Source: Allobogoriella alba
GTDB taxonomy: Bacteria; Actinomycetota; Actinomycetes; Actinomycetales; Actinomycetaceae
Reading direction: 5' to 3'
NCBI RefSeq assembly: GCF_042665525.1
Contig: NZ_JBHTCQ010000002.1
Location: forward strand, 434,001-498,000
Length of the DNA stretch: 64,000 nt
Position 1 is the stretch's first letter. The number at the start of each line of letters is the position of its first letter. The notes below the pieces were generated by a model that worked only from the letters and a program-made list of their open reading frames with translations, was not told the DNA's origin and ran no database searches. The position numbers and the translations under genes are program-made. Below, piece by piece: positions 37,501 to 44,683 of this stretch.

Positions 37501-37594
37501 CCAGCGGGGCGGGGTGAGAGTGGACGGCAGGCCAGAGGCGTTCGGTGAGAACGCGCTTGGCCCGGCCGGTGGTGAGACTGACGTCATCGTGCAT
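34559..37594 (-). CDS. GH38 family alpha-mannosidase
   Basis: A 1011-residue cytoplasmic alpha-mannosidase. Zinc ligands include His261 and Asp263 in GHAHIDSAWLWP. The predicted nucleophile is Asp373 in VWLPDSFGYSPALPQL. Also visible are HHTFLWEGIDGSRVFSHFP, the GELYLELHRATLTSQHKTK helix motif and the VLLHQFHDILPGTSI segment with further zinc and active-site residues. Beta-domains follow (about 620-1011). ATG 37594 is chosen, with the LacI-type operator just upstream. It cleaves terminal alpha-mannosyl residues of imported oligosaccharides and complements the GH92 enzyme. It is last in the cluster started by the binding protein at 43470 and probably also has its own promoter. Confidence 0.95.
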   Translation of the reverse strand: MHDDVSLTTGRAKRVLTERLWPAVHSHPAPLEVAWHELPGEPVQPTDGLALDYTPYEVGAPWGAAWGTTWFRLRGAVPAEWAGRTVEAVVDLGFDVNMPGFQAEALVYRADGSPVKSLNPRNQSVTITEKAAGGEEVELYLEAASNPVILDYHPFLPTQEGDIRTSSPRKLYATRRLDLAIFETEVHELALDIEVLLELTHELPTGPRKMRILQALDDALDVLDLQRIPATAADARARLTDVLASPAETSAHVISAVGHAHIDSAWLWPVRETIRKVARTTSSMADLIDRTDDFVYGMSSAQQYAWVKEHRPEVWERIKQAVAAGRFLPLGGMWVESDTVMPAGEAMVRQFSQGQRFFQRELGVRTHGVWLPDSFGYSPALPQLIRRAGFDWFFTQKISWNQVNVFPHHTFLWEGIDGSRVFSHFPSMDTYNSQLSGAEVAKASRQFRESRRATGSIAPVGWGDGGGGTTREMVGKAKRLADLEGSAKVRWEHPDDFYARARRELPDPPVWVGELYLELHRATLTSQHKTKQGNRRSEHLLIEAEAWAATAAARTGFDYPYDELDDLWQRVLLHQFHDILPGTSIAWVHREAVAAYEEIRADAEAIITAALAALVGEGEQAVVVNPAPYRRHDVPALGGALASEVAAQGAATLEQTADGWVLENDLVAVTVTGEGHITSALDKATGRDAIAPGREAGVLQLHQDFPNMWDAWDVDRFYRNNVTDLREVTSISAGLTDDGVATVTVERGFGSSSTQVVISLEPGSRTLRFAQTTDWHEAEKFLKVAFPLDVRAEHTAAETQFGFHKRVTHTNTSWEAAKFETSMHRFVLAEEPGFGVALVNDSVYGYDVTRDVAEHPSQTPVTTTLRLSLLRAPRFPDPETDQGTQTHRYGLVIGADAALATEAGTTMNLAERVVRGATGFDPLVSSDGAGVVVSAVKLADDRSGDLVVRVYEALGRRANGSVTVHAPVTGVRTVTLLEEDGADLGPVQADAGTVPVALGPFEVRTLRFSLA

Positions 37595-37601
37595 GGGTTG
37601 G

Positions 37602-37613
37602 TGAACCGCTTCA
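37602..37613 (-). promoter_or_regulatory. LacI-type operator before the GH38 gene
   Basis: Coding strand TGAAGCGGTTCA, a palindrome with one central mismatch pair. It lies eight bases before ATG 37594 in the 50-base gap after the 899-residue protein. A possible -10 (TAGGGT, minus strand near 37638) sits just upstream, so GH38 likely has a repressible internal promoter. Similar to the site at 34365 (shared core AAnCGGTT). Confidence 0.55.
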
Positions 37614-37644
37614 GTAGTCGGGGGACGGCCGCCCACGACCCTAG

Positions 37645-40344
37645 CTACTCGGCGAGCAGCGGGGCCAGACCGGCGCGCGCGTCTCCGATCGGCAGGTCGA
37701 GGGTCGCGGCGCCCCAGCGGACGGTGGCGGTCGCCTCGTCGAACCCCAGCCGGACGGCGGGGTTGTCCAGGTGCGGCTCGACCTCGGGGACGCCGTCGCG
37801 GAACCCCTCGGGTGCGCCGTCGACCAGGAAGGCGGTGGCCGCGGTGACCTCGAGCGTCGCGCCGCCCGGGACCTGCCACCGCACCCCGGGGTCGCCGGTG
37901 CCGTGCGGGTGCCAGGTGGGCGCGCTCGCCGCGAGGGCCTCCACCCAGCCCGCGAAGTCGCCGTCGCGTTCTCCGCCGACGGCGACGACCCACACGGCGC
38001 CCCGCCCACCGGTGCCCTCGGCCGGCAGCCACTCCTGCCAGGCCGTCTCGCCGAGCCGGCTCGCCGAGACGCCGCCGGGCGTGGCGACGGCGACGCACCC
38101 GGAGCCGCGGCGCACCGCCAGCCAGTCGCCGACCTGCCGGTGCTCGTCCGCCTGCGCGACCGGCAGCCACAGGTGGGTGCTGGCGACGGGATCGGTGGGG
38201 GTGAACCGCTGGACGTGCACGAGCGCGTTGCGGTGCTGGTGCACCCGGGGCAGGACCCGGTGCCCGGCCCACGCGTTCGGCCGCGCCGAGTTACCGGTGC
38301 CGGGGGCCGGGTGGGTGACGAAGACCTGCAGCTCCCGCCCGAGGGTGGCGCCCCAGACGTGCTCCTGCAGCCCGGGCAGGCCGGCCCGGTAGTCCTGGAC
38401 GGAGGACAGCATGACGTCGGGGGTGCGCCACACCCGCAGGTCGGAGCGGTAGGGCCGGGACAGCAGGTCCGCCTCGAACGCCAGGCGGCCGCGGTACACC
38501 TGCCGGCCCCACCAGTTCTCCGGCGGGTCGGAGGCCAGGGCGCGGACCACGTCCGGCACGCGGTAGCTGCGGGCGAGCGCGAGCGCGGTGGCGGGTAGGA
38601 CCGCGTCGTTGAGCGTCCCCACGCCGGCCACCAGCCGCAGGATCGGGGAGGTCTCCTCGAACCGGGCGCTGCGCAAGGTGTGCACGTAGGAGCGGCCGTG
38701 CGCCGCGCCGTGCACCCCGCGCCAGGAGTTCGCGGCCAGGGTCACGAGGAGCTTGTCCAGGAGCGTGCGGGCGGCGACCACGAGGGGCTCGTGCGCGCTC
38801 AGCTCGATCAGGGCGCACAGGGCGTAGGTGTCGATGGCGAGGTAGGCGTTGGAGTCGAACTCGCTGAAGCCGCCGGCGAGCTTCCGGTCGATCCAGCCGG
38901 CCGCACGGCGAGCCGCCTCCGCCGCGTGCTCGGCGCCGGTGCGGCCGTCGACCGTGAAGACCTCCTCGGGGTAGGTCTCCCCGGCGAGCAGCTCGGCGAC
39001 GTGCCACACCAGCTGGTGGTTCTCGGTGAAGTAGCACATCGCGTCCAGGCCGGGCTGGGTGATCCAGTACTTCAACCCGGTGAGGGCGGACGCGACCCGG
39101 CCCGCCAGATCCGCGGGCCAGGCGGACCCGGGCACGCGACGGACGGCGAGGAGCAGGGCGAGCGCGTCGAAGTCCGCGCAGTCCGCCCGGCCGGTCACTC
39201 GATCCAGCGCCGCGGCGAGGTCGGCGGGGTGGACGGTGGTGCCCGGCCCGTCGAGCTCGTACCGGGCCAGGAGTCCCGCCACCCCGGTGCGCCCGGGCGG
39301 CCCGGCCCCGACGTGCTGGAGCAGCTGCCGCCGCCAGGTGGCGGGGTCGCCCGTCGGCTCCTCCGTGCTGTCCGGCGGGAGGACGGCGACCCGGAACGTG
39401 CGGTGGGGCGGGCAGCGGTCGTCGTCGACCCGCACCGTGACGACGTGCTCGCCGAGCTCCGGCGCGAGCCGGTAGGGCGCGATGCCGCGATCGTCGGCGC
39501 GCACGTGCTGCCAGTCGCCGTCACCGACCCGGACGCGGAGCGCGACGCCGGGCGGCGCCTCGAGCGTCGCGGTCGTCGAGTCCTGCGCCCACGAGCGGGA
39601 CGCCACGCGCTCGAGCACTGCATCCGCGAGCGACGCGGCGGTCTCGTCGGCGCCCGGCGAGGGGATGACCACCCGGACGGGCAGGCCGACCACGCGCAGC
39701 GCGGCGACGTGCCGGCACTCACGGAAGGCGACCTGCCAGGTGGCGAGGTGGACCGCCGTGGTCCCGGACGGGAGCCGGACGCGGGCGGTGTGCACCTCCG
39801 GCTCCATGTAGGACACCGTCCGCCCCGCCAGCTCCACCCGTCCGTCGAGCCACAGCACGAACGGCCCGGTGGTGCGGACCTCGAGGGTGCGCCACTCGGC
39901 CTGGTCCACCTCGAGGACCGTGGCCGCGAGGGACCACCGGTACTCCGGGATGGGGCAGAACGCCGACCAGTCGAGGAGCCCGTCCGGCCCGGTCCGCGTC
40001 CTGCGCCAGGTCGCGTGGCGGTCGGTGCCGTCGGTGCGCCAGCACAGCGGACCGCCCTCGACCGGCTCGGGCAGCTCGGGCGGGTCGGTGGGGAGGGGAT
40101 GCGCGGCCGCGAGCCGCTCCTTGAGCGGTCCGACGTCGGGACCGTTGGTGAGCACCCAGCGGGCGGCGCGCTCGTCGTCGGACCGCCACGGGTCGCCGTC
40201 GGGGTTGACGTGCTCCGCGAGGTCCGTGCACGGCGCGGCCCAGGTGGGCGAGACCAGCCAGTCGCGGACGGTGCCGTCCGCCGTCGTCGTGTGGGCGGTG
40301 CGGTCGGTGGGTGCGAGCGGGTCCGGGATGGCTGGGTCGGTCAC
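37645..40344 (-). CDS. Large carbohydrate-active-like protein, unassigned (alpha/alpha-toroid)
   Basis: An 899-residue protein without a signal peptide. GTG 40344 overlaps the permease stop (GTGA). The N-terminal half is beta-rich (SYMEPEVHTARVRLPSGTTA; LRVRVGDGDWQHVRADDRGI). The central part is helical with CYFTENHQLVWHVAELLAGE and GGFSEFDSNAYLAIDTYALC, resembling ENH-type motifs of heparinase/alginate-lyase-like toroid enzymes. The C-terminal third is beta-sandwich-like. The gene is locked between an importer and an alpha-mannosidase, so a role in degrading the imported glycan (hydrolase, lyase or phosphorylase-like) is likely. I cannot assign a CAZy family. Confidence 0.75.
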   Translation of the reverse strand: MTDPAIPDPLAPTDRTAHTTTADGTVRDWLVSPTWAAPCTDLAEHVNPDGDPWRSDDERAARWVLTNGPDVGPLKERLAAAHPLPTDPPELPEPVEGGPLCWRTDGTDRHATWRRTRTGPDGLLDWSAFCPIPEYRWSLAATVLEVDQAEWRTLEVRTTGPFVLWLDGRVELAGRTVSYMEPEVHTARVRLPSGTTAVHLATWQVAFRECRHVAALRVVGLPVRVVIPSPGADETAASLADAVLERVASRSWAQDSTTATLEAPPGVALRVRVGDGDWQHVRADDRGIAPYRLAPELGEHVVTVRVDDDRCPPHRTFRVAVLPPDSTEEPTGDPATWRRQLLQHVGAGPPGRTGVAGLLARYELDGPGTTVHPADLAAALDRVTGRADCADFDALALLLAVRRVPGSAWPADLAGRVASALTGLKYWITQPGLDAMCYFTENHQLVWHVAELLAGETYPEEVFTVDGRTGAEHAAEAARRAAGWIDRKLAGGFSEFDSNAYLAIDTYALCALIELSAHEPLVVAARTLLDKLLVTLAANSWRGVHGAAHGRSYVHTLRSARFEETSPILRLVAGVGTLNDAVLPATALALARSYRVPDVVRALASDPPENWWGRQVYRGRLAFEADLLSRPYRSDLRVWRTPDVMLSSVQDYRAGLPGLQEHVWGATLGRELQVFVTHPAPGTGNSARPNAWAGHRVLPRVHQHRNALVHVQRFTPTDPVASTHLWLPVAQADEHRQVGDWLAVRRGSGCVAVATPGGVSASRLGETAWQEWLPAEGTGGRGAVWVVAVGGERDGDFAGWVEALAASAPTWHPHGTGDPGVRWQVPGGATLEVTAATAFLVDGAPEGFRDGVPEVEPHLDNPAVRLGFDEATATVRWGAATLDLPIGDARAGLAPLLAE

Positions 40345-41210
40345 TTGATCCCTGTGTTTGCGATACCGGTGGCGATCTGTCGCTGGAAGAAGAGGAACAG
40401 GATGACGACGGGCACGATGGAGACCACGCTCATCGCGAGGATGAGGTTGAAGGGGACCGTCTCCTCGGCGTTGAACCGGGCGAGCGCGACGGGCAGGGTG
40501 TAGACGCTCTCGGACTGCGCCACCACCAGCGGCCAGAGGAAGTCGTTCCACCGCCACATGATCGAGAAGATCGCGACGACGGCGAGCGCCGGCTTGGCGA
40601 GCGGCAGCACGATCCCCACGAAGGTCCGGAACTCGCCAGAGCCGTCCACGCGGGCCGCCTCGATGAGCTCGTCGGGGATGGTGAGCATGTACTGCCGGAG
40701 CAGGAACACGCCCGTGGGGGTGGCGGCCGCCGGGATGATCAGGCCCCACAGGGTGTTGACCATGCCGAGGCTGGCGACCACCTGGTAGACGGGGATCAGG
40801 ATGACCTGCAGCGGGATCATGATCGTCGCCAGCGTCAGCAGGAAGAGCGCGTTCTTGCCGCGGAAGTTGTACTTCGCCAGGGCGTAGCCGGCCATCGAGT
40901 TGATGACCAGCGTGAGCACCGTGGCCCCGATCGTGACGAGCACGCTGTTGCGCAGGTAGGTGACGAAGTCGAACCGGGTCAGGGCCGCGGTGTAGTTGGT
41001 CAGCGCCCAGGACTCCGGCAGGAAGGTCGGCGGCCGGGCGGCCAGCTCGGTCGGCGACTTGAACGAGCCGAGCACGGTCCACACGATCGGCACCAGCGCC
41101 ACCAGGGCGAGGGTGACCAGGATGACCACGCGCAGCGCGTCGGAGACCCGGACGGGGCGGGAGGACGTCGTGGTCCAGGTGGTGGGGGACTCGGGGCTCC
41201 TCGCGCTCAT
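40341..41210 (-). CDS. CUT1 ABC sugar transporter permease (MalG type)
   Basis: A 289-residue permease starting at ATG 41210, overlapping the MalF-type stop by four bases. Six membrane segments, EAA loop IEAARVDGSGEFRTFVGIVL, and a C-terminal region FFQRQIATGIANTGIK equivalent to the GxxxGAVKG tail. The next gene starts inside its stop codon. Part of the importer with the genes at 41207 and 42145. Confidence 0.93.
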   Translation of the reverse strand: MSARSPESPTTWTTTSSRPVRVSDALRVVILVTLALVALVPIVWTVLGSFKSPTELAARPPTFLPESWALTNYTAALTRFDFVTYLRNSVLVTIGATVLTLVINSMAGYALAKYNFRGKNALFLLTLATIMIPLQVILIPVYQVVASLGMVNTLWGLIIPAAATPTGVFLLRQYMLTIPDELIEAARVDGSGEFRTFVGIVLPLAKPALAVVAIFSIMWRWNDFLWPLVVAQSESVYTLPVALARFNAEETVPFNLILAMSVVSIVPVVILFLFFQRQIATGIANTGIK

Positions 41211-42148
41211 GCCGCTTCCCTCCGGCGGCCGATCGCCCAGTTCACGAGCGTCAGGGCGAAGATCGCGCAGAACAGCAGCACCGAGCCGGCCGCCGCGACG
41301 CCGTACCGGATCGGCGAGACGAAGCCGTTCTCGTAGATGTACTGGACCATGAGCGTGGTGGCTCCCACGGGCCCGCCTCCGGTGAGCGTGAAGATGAAGT
41401 CGAACGCCTGGAACCCGTGGATGGTCGCGAGGATGCCGACGACGAGCACGGAGGGTTGCAGGAGGGGCAGGGTGATGCGCCCGAACTGCGTCCAGCCGTT
41501 CGCCCCGTCCATGCGAGCCGCCTCGTACAGCGAGGGGTCGATGCCCTGCAGGCCGGCCAGCAGGATGAGCATGTAGAAGCCGATCTGCATCCACACACCG
41601 ACGCCGATCACTGCCACCAGCGCGAGCGTGCTGTCCACGAGCCACGGCACCTGCCCGATGCCGAAGAGGCCCAGGAAGGTGTTGACCAGGCCGCCCTGCC
41701 GCTCCAGCATCCAGTCCCACACCAGGCCGACCACGACCGGCGAGAGCAGGACGGGGACGAAGAACACGGCACGGAAGAACGTCCGGCCCCGGCCCTGCTG
41801 GTCCACGAGCACCGCCAACGCCACCCCGATGACGGCGGAGAGGATCACGTATGCCGCGGCGTAGAACACCGTGTTGCGCACCACCTCCCAGAACTCGGGG
41901 TCGGTGAGGATGCGCTCGTAGTTCCCGAGACCCTCGTACGTGAAGGTACGGCCGTTGGAGGAGTCAAACCGCGAGATGTTCACGCCGTTGATGGCCGGCC
42001 AGATGACGAACACGCCGAAGATCAGCATGTTCGGCAGCAGGAACAGGTACGGCGCCGCACGCAGGCCGAGTGGCTTGCGGGCGCGGCGGGCCCTTCCTGT
42101 CCCGCCAGGTAGGGCACGGCGCCCGGTCGCGGGAGGGGCGGCCGTCAC
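41207..42148 (-). CDS. CUT1 ABC sugar transporter permease (MalF type)
   Basis: A 313-residue permease with a basic N-terminus (RRARKPLGLRAAPYLFLLPN) and six membrane segments. The coupling loop reads YEAARMDGANGWTQFGRITL. GTG 42148 overlaps the binding-protein stop by four bases (GTGA), unusually tight for a binding-protein/permease junction. It forms a heterodimer with the following MalG-type subunit. Confidence 0.92.
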   Translation of the reverse strand: MTAAPPATGRRALPGGTGRARRARKPLGLRAAPYLFLLPNMLIFGVFVIWPAINGVNISRFDSSNGRTFTYEGLGNYERILTDPEFWEVVRNTVFYAAAYVILSAVIGVALAVLVDQQGRGRTFFRAVFFVPVLLSPVVVGLVWDWMLERQGGLVNTFLGLFGIGQVPWLVDSTLALVAVIGVGVWMQIGFYMLILLAGLQGIDPSLYEAARMDGANGWTQFGRITLPLLQPSVLVVGILATIHGFQAFDFIFTLTGGGPVGATTLMVQYIYENGFVSPIRYGVAAAGSVLLFCAIFALTLVNWAIGRRREAA

Positions 42149-43470
42149 CCGGACGTCTCCTCCACGAGTGCCTGGGTGGAGTCCTGCAGGTCCGTGATGG
42201 CGGTCGGCAGGTCCTTGTTCCCGGCCACGACCTCGGACATCTCGTTGATGAGCTCGGTGGCGGAGGCCGAGAACGCCGGGTCGCCGTTCGCCTCGTACCC
42301 GAGCTCGGGCGTGCGCCCGAGGTCCTCGAGGAACACGTCCATGTCCTCCTGCCGCTCCGGGTAGGTCACGCCGGACTCTGCGAGGTCGGCCCGGGTGGGC
42401 AGGAAGAGGCTGTGTGCGACGAACCGCTCCTGGTTCTCGGCGGTGTTCATGAAGCGGATGAACTCGGCGGCCAGGGCGGGGTTCTCGGACTCGGAGAGCG
42501 CGGCCATGTACTTCCCGCCGGGGAACCCGCCGCACTCGGTGGCGCACGGGTTCGGCGCGGCAGCCCAGTCGAACTGCGCGTCGGCCGCGAACTGGGCGAC
42601 CTGCCAGTTCCCCGAGAGGTACAGCGGGGCCTCCTCCGCCAGGAAGATCTCGTTCCCGCCCTCGTAGCGCGACCCGGAGCCGAGCCAGAAGTCGCGCGGC
42701 ATGGCGTCCTCCGCCATGAGGTCCATCAGCGGGCTGAGCGCCTGCTCGGCGGCGTCCGGGTCGAGCGCCATCTCGCCGTCGGCCACCAGCGCGGTGCCGT
42801 GCTGGCTGAGCACGGTCGAGACGCGGTGGCCGGAGACGTCCATGACCATCGAGTAGGGCGTGCCCGCGGCGGACCTCACCTCCTCGACGGCCTGGAGCAT
42901 CTCGTCCCAGGACCACGGGTCCGCCGGGTCGGGCAGCTCGACCCCGGCCTCCTCGAACATGTCGACGTTGATGAACGGACCGTTGAGGGTCAGGTCGGAC
43001 GGGATGGCGAGCAGCTCGCCGTTGTCGCCGGTCGCACCGGTCAGCGGGCCGGGGAGGAACTCCTCCGAGTAGTTCTCCCCGAGGTAGGCGCGCAGGTCGA
43101 GCAGGTCGGGCTCGAAGTCGGCCAGAGACGTGAGGCGGACGACGTCGGGTGGATCGCCGCCGGAAAGACGTGCCTGGACCGAGGTGACCAGGTCGGCGTA
43201 GGGGAGGATCTCGAGCTCGACGGTGACGTCGTACTCCTCCTCGAACTCGGCGATGAGCTCGCGGGTGATCTGCTCGTCGGGTCCGTCCGTGAAGTACACG
43301 TAGTTGAGGGTCTCGCCGGCGAACTCGGCGGGATCGACACTCTCGACCTCCGGGGGGCCGGTGGGCTCGTCGTCGCCCTCGCCCTCGACCTCACCGGGGG
43401 CGCACGCCGCCAGCAGCACGCCGACGCTCGCGAGAGCAGTCAGCCGGATCGCGATGTGTCTCCTGCGCAC
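42145..43470 (-). CDS. CUT1 ABC transporter sugar-binding lipoprotein
   Basis: A 441-residue family 1 binding protein. GTG 43470 follows a good GAGGAGGA site and gives a lipoprotein signal (VGVLLAAC, Cys23). Core segments: LNYVYFTDGPDEQITRELIA, GGDPPDVVRLTSLADF, and DPWSWDEMLQAVEEV. Start of the operon that ends with the 899-residue protein and GH38, so its ligand is probably a mannose-containing oligosaccharide. Confidence 0.92.
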   Translation of the reverse strand: MRRRHIAIRLTALASVGVLLAACAPGEVEGEGDDEPTGPPEVESVDPAEFAGETLNYVYFTDGPDEQITRELIAEFEEEYDVTVELEILPYADLVTSVQARLSGGDPPDVVRLTSLADFEPDLLDLRAYLGENYSEEFLPGPLTGATGDNGELLAIPSDLTLNGPFINVDMFEEAGVELPDPADPWSWDEMLQAVEEVRSAAGTPYSMVMDVSGHRVSTVLSQHGTALVADGEMALDPDAAEQALSPLMDLMAEDAMPRDFWLGSGSRYEGGNEIFLAEEAPLYLSGNWQVAQFAADAQFDWAAAPNPCATECGGFPGGKYMAALSESENPALAAEFIRFMNTAENQERFVAHSLFLPTRADLAESGVTYPERQEDMDVFLEDLGRTPELGYEANGDPAFSASATELINEMSEVVAGNKDLPTAITDLQDSTQALVEETSG

Positions 43471-43514
43471 AGCATCCTCCTCGATCGACCGGTCCGCCGT
43501 GGGCGGGCCACTGT

Positions 43515-43536
43515 GTCCGGTACGCGCGTGCCGGAC
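43515..43536. promoter_or_regulatory. Inverted repeat in the divergent control region
   Basis: GTCCGGTA, six bases (CGCGCG), TGCCGGAC: an 8-bp inverted repeat with one wobble, 45 bases before the binding-protein start. The gap 43471-43769 (299 bases) also has several GTTCA/TGAAC half-sites (for example around 43570-43640 and 43690), which may be regulator sites. No LacI-type AAnCGnTT site was seen here, unlike the other clusters. Confidence 0.35.
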
Positions 43537-43769
43537 GGCCAGAAGCGCACTGCAGACCATGCACGACGACGGCGCACCGTGAACAGAGCCGAGTCCCGGC
43601 GCGGCCGATGTTCCCGCGCTGTTCATGACCCGTTCACGTGCCCCTCAGCCGCGGCACGGCGCCGGTCGCGCGGCCCGCTCGTTGTCACGGAACATTCACC
43701 GGGCAGGTCTGGCAGGTCCGGCGTCTTCGGGTCATAGTGGTGTGTCGGAGACTGACCACGAGGAGATTG

Positions 43770-44438
43770 ATGAGCACCACCGGAGAGGCCGGGCGCCGGC
43801 CCCGGCTCCTGATCGCACTGGTCGTCGCCGTCGTGCTGGTGCTGGCCGGGGGCGTGGCCGCGCTGGCTCTACGGTCCGAGCCGGCTACCCGCGGTTACGC
43901 GGCCGTCGAGCGGCCCGAGCCGCCGCAGCCCGAACCGGCCCCTTCGCCGGAGCCGCAGGAGCCGCGGGACCCGCTGGCCGACCTTGTGGTGCCGGAGCCG
44001 GTCTCTGAGGGGGAGACCTTCGGGACCATGCGGGTGCCCAAGTGGCGTGCCGAGTTCCCCGTGAACGAGGGCATCAGTGACGCCGTGCTGAACAGCCCTG
44101 GCGTGGGCAGGTTCCCCACCAGTCAGATGCCCGGCGCCGAGGGCAACTTCGCGATGGCGGGACACCGCACGCTGCACTCCGCGCCGCTGTATCGGATCAA
44201 CGAGCTCGAGGTCGGTGACGAGATCATCGTGACCACCGACGACGGCGAGTACACGTACACGGTCAGTGAGTACGAGATCGTCAGCCCGGACCAGGTGCGC
44301 GTCATCGAGGAGGACCCGCACAACCCCGGCGGCCCGGCTGTGGGGCGGCTCCTGACCCTGGTTGCGTGCCACCCGCTCGGGTCGACGGCGCAGCGCTGGA
44401 TCACCTACGCCGAGCTGGAGTCCTTCGAGGCAGCCTGA
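43770..44438 (+). CDS. Class E-type sortase
   Basis: A 222-residue transpeptidase. It has a basic N-terminus, one membrane anchor (LLIALVVAVVLVLAGGVAAL), a Pro/Glu-rich linker (PEPPQPEPAPSPEPQEP) and the sortase domain. The catalytic triad is His132 (AGHRTLHSAPL), Cys200 (LLTLVACHP) and Arg209 (AQRW). Start ATG 43770 follows GAGGAG. It attaches surface proteins with an LPxTG/LAxTG-like signal to the cell wall. No substrate protein with a sorting signal is encoded in the window, so this is an orphan housekeeping-type gene. Not clearly linked to its neighbours. Confidence 0.88.
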   Translation: MSTTGEAGRRPRLLIALVVAVVLVLAGGVAALALRSEPATRGYAAVERPEPPQPEPAPSPEPQEPRDPLADLVVPEPVSEGETFGTMRVPKWRAEFPVNEGISDAVLNSPGVGRFPTSQMPGAEGNFAMAGHRTLHSAPLYRINELEVGDEIIVTTDDGEYTYTVSEYEIVSPDQVRVIEEDPHNPGGPAVGRLLTLVACHPLGSTAQRWITYAELESFEAA

Positions 44439-44567
44439 GAGCGGACTGGCGTCCGACCAGGCGCTGCGCCTTCTGGCCCGGTCGCGCGTGGCCGGGGCCC
44501 TTCCTCTACCCGTTGAGACCTGCCCCTGCCCGTGGGAGCGGTGTGTGACGCGCCGAAGCTTCCGCAT

Positions 44568-44585
44568 TGCGCACGCATGTGCGCA
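44568..44585. promoter_or_regulatory. Perfect inverted repeat upstream of the AtoE operon
   Basis: TGCGCAC, loop GCAT, GTGCGCA: a perfect 7-bp inverted repeat about 100 bases before the AtoE start. It is followed by TTGGCG and GGTAACGT, a possible promoter. It looks like the operator of a GntR- or IclR-type regulator that is not encoded in the window. The remainder of the gap 44439-44683 shows nothing else. Confidence 0.5.
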
Positions 44586-44683
44586 TGTTGGCGACTCTGG
44601 TAACGTCCGGCGGCGGCAAAGATGCCTCACGGGTCGCTCCGAGGGGCGCACGCGTGAGCGGCACCCTCGAGGGAGACAGGCCT

